NCBI GenBank assembly: GCA_030220185.1
Contig: JASPKZ010002336.1
Coordinates: 716,501 to 780,500 of the forward strand
Length of the DNA: 64,000 nucleotides
DNA from: Diploptera punctata
Taxonomy: Eukaryota > Arthropoda > Insecta > Blattodea > Blaberidae
Direction: 5' to 3'
The translations under genes and the position numbers were made by a program. The notes below the pieces were generated by a model, which was given only the letters and a program-made list of their open reading frames with translations, searched no databases and had not been told where the DNA came from. Positions 11,495 to 22,574 of this stretch are shown one piece after another (position 1 is the first letter of the stretch; every line of letters starts with the position of its first letter).

Positions 11495-11625
11495 TTGAAA
11501 TTTTTGCAATTAAAATTGAATTAATCTAACATTTAAAATTTTCAACCCTCCAGGTATCGAACCCGGGGCCACTAGTCAGGAAGCAGGTATGCTACCACCT
11601 GAACTAGCATGGAGGACAATGGTTC
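11495..11625 (-). repeat. tRNA-like SINE
   Basis: The minus strand has GTTCAGGTGGTAGCATACC (A-box-like) and GGGTTCGATACCTGG (B box) followed by GGGTTGAAAATTTTAA. The same head and tail occur on the plus strand at 48325-48420. Confidence 0.6.
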
Positions 11626-11705
11626 AATAATAATTATGTGATTATTAATAATCAATCAAAATTCCCATCATTCCTGCGTGGAACATAGGACTGTCAGAAA
11701 ACTTC

Positions 11706-11991
11706 TCCATCATCATCATCATCATCATCAATGGCTCGACAGCCCCATTTGGGCCTTGGCTGCCTTCAGAAACTTATGCCAGACTTCCCTGTTCTGAACT
11801 TCATTCTTCCAGTTTATTTTTAAAATCCTAATGTCTTGAATTATACTATCCTCCCATCTTAATTTAGGTCTTCCAACTTTTGTGGTCAGTAGACGTCGCT
11901 CATTGTATCTTCTTTTCGTGATCCTTTTGCTGTCCATATGAATAATGTGTCCATCCAGCCCATGCCAATCTATCAATGTTAACAAAATCAA
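11706..11991 (-). pseudogene. LINE ORF2 C-terminus with (ATG)n tail
   Basis: The minus strand encodes GRPKLRWEDSI, then ILKINWKNE and REVWHKFLKAAKAQMGL and a stop, a common C-terminus of insect RTE-like LINEs. It is followed downstream by a tail of ATG/TGA trinucleotide repeats (plus strand CATCATCATC at 11706-11730). It is strongly 5'-truncated. Confidence 0.75.
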
Positions 11992-12489
11992 TTAAAATAC
12001 TAGAAAGATTCCTCTTTAATATGGTATAATTATCTTGCCTGTATCTTGTTTCTAAGTGTGTTTATTAGTTGTTTTAAATATTCCCCGGCACTTTAAAATG
12101 TGGGCGTGAGCCGTCAACTCTCTCCCATGGTTAGCATTCATTTCTTCAATATATAAAGAACATTTTCTTCTAAATTATTAAAGCTAGAGATCTGAAATTT
12201 TCAGAGTTTCAATATAGTGCTCATATACAATTTTTACCATATTGATGTTGTGATAGCTCAGTAATTAAATAATTTAGGTTGCAAAATATAGTGTAAAAAA
12301 CTGAAAGAAAATATTTGTAAAGAAAAAAGTATATTTATTTTCTATATAAATGCATATCTATATAAATCCTTATGACAGAAGACTCTAAATATATGAACCT
12401 TTCCACTGTAAACATTTTAACTTGATAGGATTAATAGTTCAGGAGAAAATGTTCCTTACATTTAATATTATAAGTATAGGACTGTCCGG

Positions 12490-12612
12490 GTCCCCTTAAA
12501 CACGGGAACTAGTTTTCAAGAGAACCACCTCTCTCATTTTCCAGTAGTCATAATGTCGGTTGAAAATGAGAGAGATGGTTCTCTTGAAAACTAGTTTCCG
12601 TGTTTAAGGAAA
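12490..12612. repeat. Penelope-type mini-foldback
   Basis: The arms TTAAACACGGGAACTAGTTT and complement flank a centre at about 12550 that contains the coding end 'GTCGGTTGAAAATGAG'. The same arm sequence ends the Penelope-like copies at 47.05-47.1 and 47.56-47.6 kb. Confidence 0.7.
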
Positions 12613-12624
12613 CATAAAATATGT

Positions 12625-13185
12625 GGTAAAATGTAAAAAATTACTCATTAATTTACGAATAATTTTTAAGAGTTTGGCTTGTTTGTTCATTGGATGATTC
12701 CGAAGCTGGAACGTCCTGGGACTGGATTCTAGGTTGATTCACTGGAGTAGTAATAATAATTGTGGAAATTGATGTAGTTACCACAGTCACAATACTGGTA
12801 GATGTTTTTATTCGCATATAGTGTATCCATCTTATTCAGAGTGGAATACTGACTCATGATCATGATAATTCATTGACTTTGAGAAGAGCCAAATTAATCA
12901 TTGTTTTATCAATATCAGTCATTGGAGTACCGGTACCCAACAATTTGATGTTCCTTTATTAGAAGAGCATTGGTAATATTAATTTAACTTATGGCTTGTA
13001 TTTACGGAAGTAAATTTGCCATAATCAAGTTTTGAATTATCTGGGAAGTCGAGGCTCTCACTAAAACTCATAAATTAACTAAAACAATAAATACCATGAC
13101 ATATTTTAATCACTAAAACAATCTAAGCAATTTACATAAACTACCAGCACATAGAACACTGAAAACACTGTTTTTATAGAACTCT
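12625..13185. other. No gene seen
   Basis: AT-rich. A ~38 bp word (TTGTATTTACGGAAGTAAAT region, near 12990) recurs in diverged form at about 13395-13430, flanking the repeat between them. Confidence 0.4.
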
Positions 13186-13196
13186 CGTTATTACTG

Positions 13197-13392
13197 ACAA
13201 GGGAACTGTCAACTATTGCATGCCGAAACCTATCTTGAAATTTTTCCCAGAGAAGCATTGTGATATACCAAGACTGTGTCCAAAAAAATATCTACCACTT
13301 TTAACAGCAAGACACTAAAATTCAGCCCCAAATCTCTCATCAAAATTAGGGAAGTAATACAACTCCTGACTTGGTGAATTGGATAACTTGAT
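13197..13392 (+). repeat. One end of a long-TIR element
   Basis: It matches the left ~200 bases of the element at 46490-46932 in order (ACAAGGGAACTGTCAAC, CCGAAACCTA, AGAGAAGCATT, CAGCCCCAAATCTCTC, CTTGACTTGGTGAATTGG). The opposite terminus is missing here, so this is a solo end or deletion copy. Confidence 0.6.
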
Positions 13393-13587
13393 AAATTATG
13401 GTTTGTATTTATGGAAGTAAATTTGCCATAAAATGGGGAACACGCACACACACACACTGCTCCCTTCTTATTGGGGAGTAGCTTCAAGGTAATGTACCTG
13501 ATTTTCTCTCTATGGCTTAATGACCTTCTACCAGCCCAGACCTCAATTCTCTGAAATTCAAACTTTTTCAGTGGTAGAAGGCATTGT

Positions 13588-13939
13588 TTAGTCCTGTGCT
13601 GTAGCCGAGAGGTTAAGGCAGGAAGCCTTGGTGCAGAGCTACGGGACTTACACTGGTTCGAGTCTCCATGGGGGAAGAAATTTTCGCATGGTATTTCAGC
13701 CAGTTTGGGACCGGTGCCCAACCAGCATCGTGAAGCATTTGGGTAGCTACAATAAGTAGTGGTTCCAGGTTGAAAAAACCAGCTATAACGGCTGGGGGAC
13801 TCATCTTGCTGACCACATGTCATCCCTACACTGGCTAGATGATCATCTATCTCTGCGATTGACACATGTGGATGTGAGGCCAGTAGCCAGCTGGTAGGCT
13901 AAGGGCCTTCTAGGCCTGTCACCATGGAATTATTATTAT
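13588..13939 (+). repeat. Full-length tRNA-derived SINE (family A)
   Basis: The head has GTAGCCGAGAGGTTAAGGC (A box) and CTGGTTCGAGTCTCC (B box). The body follows (TAGCTACAATAAGTAG, CAGCTATAACGGCTGGGGGA), ending in an (ATT)n tail. Direct repeats TAGAAGGCATTGT at 13575-13587 and 13940-13952 flank it. The head resembles a Leu/Ser-type tRNA. Other copies of this family are at 14695, 22575, 27240, 33165 and 49765. Confidence 0.9.
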
Positions 13940-14033
13940 TAGAAGGCATTGTATGAAAACACACCCCACAATCAATACCTTCATATGTGCCTTGGTGTTT
14001 GATTTCTTAATTAAGATTGTGCATGCTGCAATA

Positions 14034-14587
14034 CGGGGTGAATCATAAATATGGCTATACGTTTGATCGCATTTTGTGACGAATATATTACCATTACAGG
14101 AAATATGTAATTACCGTTGGAAAGGCAATTATTCAAATTACAACAATGGAATAAAAACAGTGTAGAACTTACGTCATTAGTCAAAATGGCATTGAATATG
14201 GAACAGCAAATTACAATTGCTACATAGGCAATAACGTATGCTAATGATCGTGAGGCCACAAGACGGGCAAGATGTGAGTTTAACGTAGCATTGCAGCCAT
14301 CGACTGTGGGGAAGTGGAACGACTGCTGGAAACGGGAAGGATGCAGAAAATCAAACCTCCTGGAAGGCCTCGCATTAGCACAGATGCAGAAAGAACGAAG
14401 AGAATTGTGGAGACGTTTGACGCCACAGTGACTTGCTTAGTGTTGTTGTAAGTGATTTGTTTTGTTTTGTTCTATTGTTGTAATTTGAAGGATTTCCTTT
14501 CCAATGACAACATTGTATTTACTTTAATAGTAATATTTTCGTCACAAAATGTGATCAAACGTATAGCCATATTTCTGAATCACCCTG
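14034..14587 (+). mobile_element. Internally deleted mariner-like element
   Basis: Inverted termini of roughly 60-120 bases read GGGGTGAATCATAAATATGG at the left and, in complement, AGGGTGATTCAGAAATATGG at the right. TA dinucleotides flank at 14032-14033 and 14588-14589. The interior retains a coding scrap with the helix-turn-helix end of a transposase N-terminal domain (ETG-MQ, then KPPGRPRISTDAERTKRIVE). The catalytic domain is absent. Confidence 0.75.
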
Positions 14588-14694
14588 TAGAATGGCGTGA
14601 AGGACTTATCTGTACAAAAGATAGCCTTTATAAAACTGATTGATGCAAAGTGTGTGAAATACAAAGACATTTAATAATGTAATAATAATATTCT

Positions 14695-14856
14695 AGCCAT
14701 AACGGCTGGGGGACTCGACATGCTAACCACATGTCACCCCTACACTGGCTGTTGATCATCTACCTCTGTGATTGACACATGTGGATGTGAAGGGCCAGCA
14801 ACCGGCTGGTAAAAGGGCAACCACTGAAAAGTGGAAAGACCCTCAATCGGAATCGG
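14695..14856 (+). repeat. 5'-truncated SINE (family A)
   Basis: It carries the 3' half of the family A SINE from CCATAACGGCTGGGGGACTC to CCCTCAATCGGAATCGG. Flanking repeats AATAATAATATTCT (14681-14694 and 14857-14870) are perfect, so the truncation is original to the insertion. Confidence 0.9.
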
Positions 14857-14870
14857 AATAATAATATTCT

Positions 14871-16150
14871 CAACTCGTGTCTCACTCAGGATTGGGTCAA
14901 GAGATGAGATGAAGCCCCTATATTTTAGAGGCCTGTGAACAACATGAGTGCCAGCTGACCATGCCTGATGCACCATAACAGGGATAGATGAATGAAATAG
15001 AACAAAATGGATGAGATAAGTATTTGAAAAGTGGAAGAATTAAATTTGTGGCAGGAGAAAATGGGTAAACCCCAAGACAATCCTGTCCAAGCTCCGTTTT
15101 GTCCACCATGAAACATGGAGTAACCAAAACTTGATCTCCAGACCCCAGTGGTAAGAGGTGAGCATTTAATCGCTTGCACCAAAGAGCCGCCTGAAATTAA
15201 AACATTTTTTAGATTTTCTTTAAAAACTTTGTCAGTACTTATGGCCTGATTAGGTACTATCATGTATTTGAGTTAGTACTTAATTTTTAAACAGGAATTA
15301 TTCGTGAGAATTAAAATCAAATCTATAATTGGACGGCGTTATGCATCAACTGGCTATGCACCATATCCAAGTTTCTAGGAAAATATGTTTAAAAGTCAAT
15401 ATTTACTATTTATTGTAGCGCCAAACTACAAAACTGGATACTGCAAGTTATTTTCCTTGTTTGACAGTTTATCAACAATCTGAGAGCATGAACATTTAGC
15501 ACTTAGATGCATGATTGCAAAATTTAGTTTAACATTTATGAAGAACAGGTTTCAAGCAATTTGTTGCAAGACATAGAATCTCTAATAGGACTGATGGCAT
15601 TTACATTTTTTAATAATAGGGCTGTATTTAAAAAATTGTGCATACACTTGCTTAATGAGCCAGTACAACAGATGGCATCAAAATCTCAATTAAAAAAAAA
15701 TTGCATTTAGCCGATTGATCTATAACAATGTCCACTTTTTCTTGACAAATGAGGAAAATCTGAAGGCTATCCTTGGGATTTAAACCTGCATCCTCCAAAA
15801 CACAATTTATAACTTGGTACATCATTGAAAGATTCATTTGTGAAATTTTTAATAATACAAAATATGATCAATAATTATAATATGCTTAATAAAAAGTATA
15901 TATATTTTTTATTAGACAAGTACAAGAGATAGAGCTTACAGCAAAATACTTACATACATAGCTTGAGAATATTTTCCAGTAACAGTAGGCTGTACTATCA
16001 GGTGATATGCAGTTATTTAATTTTACTATAACTGAACCTTGCAAAGAATAGTACAGTAATTTTATATTATCTGCATTTCTTATTATCTAGGCCTATGATG
16101 ACACAGGATTCATTTTCTTTCTACAAGTTTACAAATTTATTTACAATTAA
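14871..16150. other. No gene seen
   Basis: Short ORFs at 14925-15263 and 15652-15837 (minus) have no recognisable domain. The sequence is otherwise AT-rich. Confidence 0.4.
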
Positions 16151-16162
16151 ATAAAAAAAATT

Positions 16163-16707
16163 GGCTCAACTGCACTTCTACTAGCGCTTGATTTTTCACT
16201 TATATTGTTGTAAACTATAGCTCTTCTTCTGTATTTACTAACATTATTTAATATTTTAAACTTTTTCAAACAATTTTTATAACATTAGACAATTTTGAAG
16301 TATTTATTTAAATACGCAAATCACAATATTATGACACTGTTAGACAATATTGTGATGCTAATTGCTGTTTTCTCCACAGAGTATATTACTTAGTCTATGA
16401 TTTTTCTATCGCTGTTTTGGATTATCTCTGGTTGGATCAGCATTAGGGAGTGATAAGTAAGTGTACACCCATTTTTAATAAAGTTTTGTAATTTTAATGT
16501 TAGTAATATATTTTTTAAACATAGATTTGGGGATTTATTGCAAATATTGATCATTTAAATTTCATAGCGACGGATAGTAATCAAGGATGATAATCGATAA
16601 GTGGTTCGATTGTGGGTTATCGCTGGCTCTATAAACTCTGGCGCATAAGCACTGTTGTTCTATAGGACTTCGAAAATATTTCACGCTAGTTTAAGTGCAG
16701 TTTTTCC
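16163..16707 (-). mobile_element. hAT-type MITE, copy 1
   Basis: 545 bp with terminal inverted repeats (GGCTCAACTGCACTT at the left; the complement of the right end reads GGAAAAACTGCACTT). It is the same length as the copy at 20479 and inverted to it. The flanking octamers (AAAAAATT, AAATATTC) match poorly, so the target duplication has decayed. It lies about 250 bases past the stop codon of TBC1D7, in its 3' flank or UTR. Confidence 0.85.
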
Positions 16708-16956
16708 AAATATTCAATATATATATTTTTTAACCTGCAAATGCTGTATACATATATTTCACAATGTTGATCTACAAATGATCTGGCGAAGTTTGTTACA
16801 CACAGAACACAGCATTGACAGTTTCCCTAAAAAATAATGAGGTTTATGAATATAAAATGTGTAATTTCAACTCACTCTCAGATTGAGGATTCTTAAAAAA
16901 AAGTTTTTCCAGATCATCGCAAGATTAAAATCTATTCTTCCTTTTCTCTATAATGA

Positions 16957-17901
16957 TTATGTAATATTCTGAACAGCTTTAGAACGACTAACAGGCAAAT
17001 GTGCTTTCAGACTATCGGGGCCTGTTCCTGGAGTTAGGAAACTTCCACACTGTTGCCACATTTCTATAGCTTTGTTTACAATTACTTCTGCCATTTCTTC
17101 TGTTATACTGTTTAAGCATTTTAAAACATTTTCTGTCATTAAACATTTTAGTAAGTGACGACGCACAGTTATTAAGATCACAACAGCTACATACATCAGA
17201 ACTCTGCAAGAACCTCCTGCCAGTTTATCCCATATTTTACCTAGAGAGGGCTCACTTATTGCACCAGCAAAACAAGAACAGAACCAATTCTGCAGAGGGA
17301 TCGCATTTAAAGCACCAATGTTAAGAAGATGATTGAAGAGTTCTTGATCTTCTTTTTCCAATAAGTTCCTCGTAAAATGTATCAGCCTTGGTACATCATT
17401 ATGGAATTTATCAACAAACTTGAAAAACCCTTTTGAAATCCAATATATATCAACATCATTATCAAAAACATTCAATAAAGATTGAGATATACGACATAAA
17501 CTTTGATGTAAATGGTTATCAATTTGGGTATTCCAGTCATATTTCAATCTACCCCTTTCCAATAACCACATTAACAAAAATAATTCTGGTTTGGGCGTTT
17601 GATCATCAACTATCCTCATAAGCTGCAAAGCATGAACTAGATCATTATATTCTTGTTCTCTTTGTTCCATAACAAATTTATGGCTTTCAACATGAACTGG
17701 CAAAACATTGAGAAGAACTTTCCATACGAAATTTCTATATATTCCAGGCACAGTAAACCTCAAACAAAACTGTTGTAATTTAACTTTATCTAATGTTTTA
17801 TTGTCCTTCAAAAGTATTTCTAGAGATTTTTTTTCTTCTACACTTCTGAAACCAACTTTTTCATAATAAGAAGAACGAAAATTTCGTTCATCTGTCGCCA
17901 T
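16957..17901 (-). CDS. TBC1D7: TBC1 domain family member 7
   Basis: TBC1D7 is the third subunit of the TSC1-TSC2-TBC1D7 complex, which turns off Rheb and so restrains mTORC1; it acts in the cytosol and at lysosomes. This 314-residue ORF is uninterrupted. The start is fixed by the family N-terminus: NFRSSYYEKVGFRSVEEKKSLEILLKD begins within ten residues of Met1. Further family blocks are FVWKVLLNVLPVHVESH (58-74), DIYWISKGFF (151-160), NWFCSCFAG (205-213), LGKIWDKLAGGSCRVL (220-235) and a C-terminal AIVNKAIEMW-like helix (273-282). As in the vertebrate protein, a canonical IxxDxxR arginine finger and YxQ glutamine finger are not visible, consistent with a structural rather than catalytic TBC fold. 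The length is slightly above the ~293 residues of the human protein because of a C-terminal extension (290-314). It is a single exon here, whereas vertebrate genes have several. Confidence 0.93.
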   Translation of the reverse strand: MATDERNFRSSYYEKVGFRSVEEKKSLEILLKDNKTLDKVKLQQFCLRFTVPGIYRNFVWKVLLNVLPVHVESHKFVMEQREQEYNDLVHALQLMRIVDDQTPKPELFLLMWLLERGRLKYDWNTQIDNHLHQSLCRISQSLLNVFDNDVDIYWISKGFFKFVDKFHNDVPRLIHFTRNLLEKEDQELFNHLLNIGALNAIPLQNWFCSCFAGAISEPSLGKIWDKLAGGSCRVLMYVAVVILITVRRHLLKCLMTENVLKCLNSITEEMAEVIVNKAIEMWQQCGSFLTPGTGPDSLKAHLPVSRSKAVQNIT

Positions 17902-18243
17902 ACTTTTTATTTTAACAAATGATTTCAGGTATTAAAAAAGTCCTCAAACTGACCACAAATCCCCACATACACCACAATAGGCCTATAGACTCAAGTTTAG
18001 ATTAAGTACTAGTTTTAGCTTACAAAAAATTACAATCTCTCTAAAGAAAAAGCAGGAGGTTAATTCATGTTATTAAGTTATTCACGAATCACGATAGACC
18101 TTTCACCATCCTTTCACTGCGTATCAGTCAACCTTAGAGAAAGAACTTTATATGCTCATCAACAAAGAATCACGTTGTTTTGACGAAACTCTGTACTACG
18201 CTGTATAATACAACGTAATTGCTACTATTTAAGAATAATAGGT
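17902..18243. promoter_or_regulatory. Putative 5' flank of TBC1D7, perhaps a divergent promoter
   Basis: This is the sequence upstream of the TBC1D7 start codon. It is comparatively free of repeats and ORFs. No TATA box or initiator can be named with confidence. The head-to-head arrangement with the PNPLA8 side suggests a shared promoter, but this is inference. Confidence 0.3.
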
Positions 18244-18447
18244 ATGATCAGTTTAGCACATACGTTCGCTTCATTCATCAGTAAACATCGCGGCAAACAA
18301 CCGCGTGACTTTTTTTTAAAAAGACAATCCACGACTCCAAAAAACTGCTCGAATTCCTTTTATGATGGATTATTCACTTTCATTAATGATTTCACAAACA
18401 ATAATAGGATTAAATATAAAAATATTATGCAAACTGCAATGTCTTGA
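18244..18447 (+). CDS. Candidate 5' exon ORF, unrecognised
   Basis: A 67-codon ORF starts 342 bases upstream of the TBC1D7 start, on the opposite strand. Its N-terminus (MISLAHTFASFISKHRGKQ) lacks acidic residues and could act as a mitochondrial presequence, which would fit PNPLA8. The next recognised exon (24365) needs a preceding exon ending with two extra bases. The only donor found in that phase near the end, AAT/GTCTTG at 18440, is weak. I therefore leave it as a possible first exon or a chance ORF. Confidence 0.15.
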   Translation: MISLAHTFASFISKHRGKQPRDFFLKRQSTTPKNCSNSFYDGLFTFINDFTNNNRIKYKNIMQTAMS

Positions 18448-18449
18448 AC

Positions 18450-19680
18450 GTAAATAATATATTATTTTTCACATGCCAAATGTTTGTTTTGTAAACTCCT
18501 TCAAGGTCTTCATTCAACTGCGATTTTGGCAATGAGCTATGTGGGTTTGGATAGTTAAATACTCGAATTTCGGGTGACTTGTGCGTAGTCATAGAGAAAA
18601 AGTGTTTCACTGAGGTGAAAATTTTACGTGACACTTATTAAACGCTAATATAAGTTGATATGTCATTAAGCAAGAGCTTTTATAGATGTCATCGTATTTG
18701 CAAGTCTACCAGGTAAATTATTTGTTAATAAATAGCGTACAATTATGTTAGGTAAATTATTATGTTGCTGAATTATTTTAATATTGGAACTGTCTTCTTT
18801 TAACTATTTCGTGTTTCTTAGCTCTGACATCGTCGTCTGCTTCTTGGTTAGCTTAGGTTTATCAAAGCAGAAACCAATTTATTATAAAATTATTATCTCG
18901 TTTATTCAACATAAAGATAATGTGAACAGAATTTTAAGTTTATAATTAGTAAATTATAAAACTATTTTTTTTGTCGTATGCGGGTATATTATATAAAAAT
19001 ATGCTCAAAGCACACATTAGAATACATCAATATTCTTTGGCTCAATGTTGGTAGTATTGTTATCGCCTGATTAAATGACGTCATGGTCATGAATAGGACC
19101 TATTTGACGTCATGGATCATAACACCAAACAGCAGACGCTACTGTACGTCAGATTTGGCTAATGGCATTGAAAACTAGTTTTACATATCTATTCTGGTCG
19201 ATTTGACAAAGATGACAAAGATTTTATACTAGTGTGATACGAAGTGTGTAATCAGATATTTATATTATACAGACTTTATTTGGAATATCAAATTAATTTG
19301 AAAAGCAGTGGTAAAATGTACTGATTGTAAGCACACATTTACTCTTTTACTTCATTACGAAATGTAAAACAGCTTACAGGTATATAATATTTATTAAACA
19401 TTTTAATCCAGTAAATTAATAGATTTATTTAAGCATTAGTAAAGCTAAAGTTTTCATGAGGTAAGCATTAATATTTGATAATTATATAACTTAAAAATTA
19501 AAAAAAAAAACATTAAACACTCTTAAAGTATCTTATAAATAAAACTTAATATGTATATATATAACCAGTAAGATTAATCTTTAATGTACAACACACATTC
19601 AGATTGACATTCTGTATAACTATATTTAACTTTAAGTGCAGTGCTACTTTGCATTCTCGGGTGTACACTGTGGTATTTGT
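18450..19680. other. No gene seen
   Basis: AT-rich flank and possible first intron of PNPLA8. No motif-bearing ORF or clear repeat boundary. Confidence 0.4.
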
Positions 19681-19684
19681 TGAT

Positions 19685-19905
19685 TAAGGCAATATGATAC
19701 AAGCCCTAAGGTTGGGGGTTCATGTTTCGGTAGTGTAAGAATTTTTAAACCGGCCCAAACCTTTAGGTGGCTTGAAGGCCAGATGGTCAACTCAGCCTCT
19801 AATGGAAGTGATTACCAGATGTTTGTTCTGGGGGTAAAGGCAGCTGAATCTCATAATGATTGTCTAAAAAGATGGGAGCCTTAACTTCCTGCTATCACTT
19901 TAGTT
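19685..19905 (+). repeat. SINE fragment (family B)
   Basis: It matches the SINE at 41867-42175: GGGGGTTCATG (B-box relic), TTTTTAAACCGGCCCAAACC, CAACTCAGCCTCTAATGG, TTGTTCTGGGGGTAAAGGC and GGGAGCCTTAACTTCC. The tRNA-like 5' end is missing. Confidence 0.75.
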
Positions 19906-19969
19906 GGTATTACTTTACCCTCTATTTTGGAGCTTTTGTTCATATTGGAATCACAATATTACGTGCTTA

Positions 19970-20285
19970 TCCTGTTATTAGTCCACCGCTATGGTCTCGA
20001 GGTAGCATGCTGCCTTGTCACACAGCGGGCATGGGTGAGGGTTTTATCGGGTTTTTCCTCACCTGTAAGACAAATGTCAGGAAAACTTTAAGGCCCAACG
20101 AAATCATATGGCCATCATCATCATCCTTATTATCATCATCAACATTATTATCCTTCACTGGCGTGGAAAGCAATGGGAAGCTACCAAACCTAAAATTCTC
20201 TAGTAAAGCTGCAAACATAGCATGAAAATGCTATGATTGCAGTGAAAGACCTGCCCTCAGGCAGAATTACTATGGATGGATGGAT
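19970..20285 (+). repeat. SINE (family C)
   Basis: It matches 52995-53335: CTATGGTCTCGAGGTAGCAT (A-box-like), TTTTTCCTCACCTGTAAGAC, a CATCATCATC-rich stretch, GTGGAAAGCAATGGGAAGCT and a GGATGGATGG tail. The stretch that would carry the B box is deleted in this copy. Confidence 0.75.
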
Positions 20286-20478
20286 CCTGTTATAGGGGGA
20301 AAAAAAAACTTTTTTCTTTAATTACTTCAGAAAATACTTATTGAATAAAATAATATTGTGATATATTTTATTTAGAAGAACCTCATAATGTTATTTTGCA
20401 TTGTAATTTATTAATGAACTTATTGTGCTTTTAATGTCTCTCCTAAGAATAAATGTTTAATTTCATTATAAATTTATT

Positions 20479-21023
20479 GGAAAAACTGCACTTAAACTAG
20501 CGTGAAATATTTTCAAAGTCCTATAGAACAACAGTGCACATGCACCAGACTTTATAGAGCCAGCGATAACCCACAATCAAACCACATATTGATTATCATC
20601 GTCAATTACTATCCGTCGCTATGAAATTTATATGAGCAATATTTGCAATAAATCCCCAAATCTATGTTAAAAAAATATATTAATAATATTAAAATTACCA
20701 AACGTTTACTAAAAATGGGTATACATTTACTTATCACTCCCTAACGATCCAACCAGCGATAACCCAAAACAGCGATAGAAATATCATAGACTAAGTAATA
20801 TATTCTGTGGAGAAAATAGCAGTTAGCATCATAATATTGTCTAACAGTGTCATAATATTGTGATTTGCATATTTAAAGAAAACTTAAAAATTGTCTAATA
20901 ATGTTATAAAAATTGTTTGAAAAAGTTTAAAATATTAGATAATGTTAGTAAATACAGAAGAAGAGCTATAGTTTACAACAATATAACTGAAAAATCAAGC
21001 GCTAGTAGAAGTGCAGTTGAGTC
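20479..21023 (+). mobile_element. hAT-type MITE, copy 2
   Basis: 545 bp. It starts GGAAAAACTGCACTT and ends, in complement, GACTCAACTGCACTT. Perfect 8-bp direct repeats AATTTATT (20471-20478 and 21024-21031) flank it. It has no coding capacity, so it depended on a transposase elsewhere. Confidence 0.92.
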
Positions 21024-21036
21024 AATTTATTGAATG

Positions 21037-22453
21037 GGGTATGGCGCAAAAAGTGGACATCCGAATTTCGAGATAATTTTGGTTTTAAAATGAAGCTTAG
21101 GAACGTCGAAGATGAAAACATGAAAAAAAATTGCAGACCATCCAGAAAAAAAGCTGCAAAATAACAATTTATAAAGCATTATTCTCTATATTACCTGAAG
21201 AAAGTGGCTGCCATTATGGTCGTGATGTCAAATTCGATATTCAGACATTAGTCCAGGATAAAAACATGTTTTCTTCAATCGAGATGTGAAAATATAATAA
21301 ATATTTTATTGTAATAAAAGTGCACTACTGTATTTCCAAATGCTATATTTGCAAAATTACATAGCAAAGAGTTGAAATTTAATAAACATCACATCCTCAC
21401 ACAGAGTTTCTTAAGAAAAAATGGTTTAACTGAATCGATTGTCGTAAAAAAACCTTGGTTCAGCTTGCCCAGCTGATAGTACCTTGTGAGGGCCCCTTGC
21501 CAGGGTTACGGTGAAGACCTCAACGGCAGATACAGCGGAGGAGTCTTTCGGTACGGTGTACCTGACGGAAGAGGCAACTCTACATCTACTCTTGTAGATT
21601 GACAAACGGGTGGATGGGGTTCGTTAGTCCTGCAAGACAACCCATCTAGGAGAGACAACTCCGAAATAAAACGGGGCAGGCTGAGCTCTGGAGCTGGGTG
21701 AAGGCAATCGGCCTAGGTAGTAAACCCCGAATAATAAACCCGCCATGAAAACGGGCTAGCAACCCACTTCAAGGTGTATCTTATACATTGCTCGCAGTCC
21801 CAAGGATCAAGCCTCGGAAAAATGATGCACATATAGTACGTCTTCCTCCGAGGAGTGATTTTGGAAATAAACAGGATGAAAATCCTAGAAATTAAGTTTA
21901 AGAAGAAGAAGATTGTCGATAATAATCAATATGTCATCGTACGTATTTCTCGAAAATGAACAGTGGCAAATTAGTCCTTACAAAGTAACATAATCTTCGA
22001 AATTTGTAATATAATTTATTAGAATACATGTATAATAACCTAAAAACTAACCTGACTTATTTAAATTATTCTAACCTGTGAAAATAAGACAATATTAAAT
22101 TACAGGTAGTAAATAAATTATACTATATGTGCAAGAAACTAAAAGCTAACCTAACCTAATTATGTATAAGACACTATTACTCTAACCTAATTTCTTTAGT
22201 GATGGTCCGCAGATTTTGTGTTTTCATCTTTGGTGATCGTAAGCTTCATTTTAATATCAAATTTATATTGAAAAGGGGATGTCTTGTAAACTAGTGAAAT
22301 GTGCATCTTTTAGTGCTTAAAAATGTTATTTTATGCTTTGTTTCTGGATGGTCCACACTTTTTTTTTTTATGTTTTCATGTTTAGTGGTCCTAAGCTTCA
22401 TTTTAAAACCAAAATTATCTCAAAATTCGGATGTCCACTTTTTTGCGTTAACC
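21037..22453. mobile_element. 1.4 kb TIR transposon, non-coding
   Basis: Both ends carry about 80 bases of near-perfect inverted repeat containing GCAAAAAGTGGACATCC and TTTTGGTTTTAAAATGAAGC. Perfect 8-bp direct repeats ATTGAATG lie at 21029-21036 and 22454-22461. The left duplication overlaps the target duplication of the adjacent MITE copy 2. Another retroposon occupies 21445-21910. The 8-bp duplication suggests a hAT-like or similar superfamily, but the termini do not prove which. Confidence 0.8.
21445..21910 (+). mobile_element. GC-richer retroposon nested in the TIR element
   Basis: It is a block of markedly higher GC content than its surroundings (CCAGCTGATAGTACC, GGGCCCCTTGCCAGGG, CGGGGCAGGCTGAGCTC) ending in an AAGAAGAAG tail. 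Direct repeats GATTGTCG at 21437-21444 and 21911-21918 flank it. It resembles the 5' leader of a LINE, so it may be a short LINE-derived retroposon. It has no ORF of note. Confidence 0.6.
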
Positions 22454-22574
22454 ATTGAATGCATTTCCAATTATTATTATGAAATATTAACTTGATTTCT
22501 TCACAAAGCTTATTTTCAACAGAACTGACAGACTCAGCCTGTGCTGTATGTGAAAACAGTTCTGTGTAACCATA

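Noticed and set aside
13230..13865. 211-codon minus-strand ORF
   Set aside because: It runs antisense through a SINE (13588-13939) and a non-coding repeat (13197-13392) and has no domain, so it is a chance open frame.
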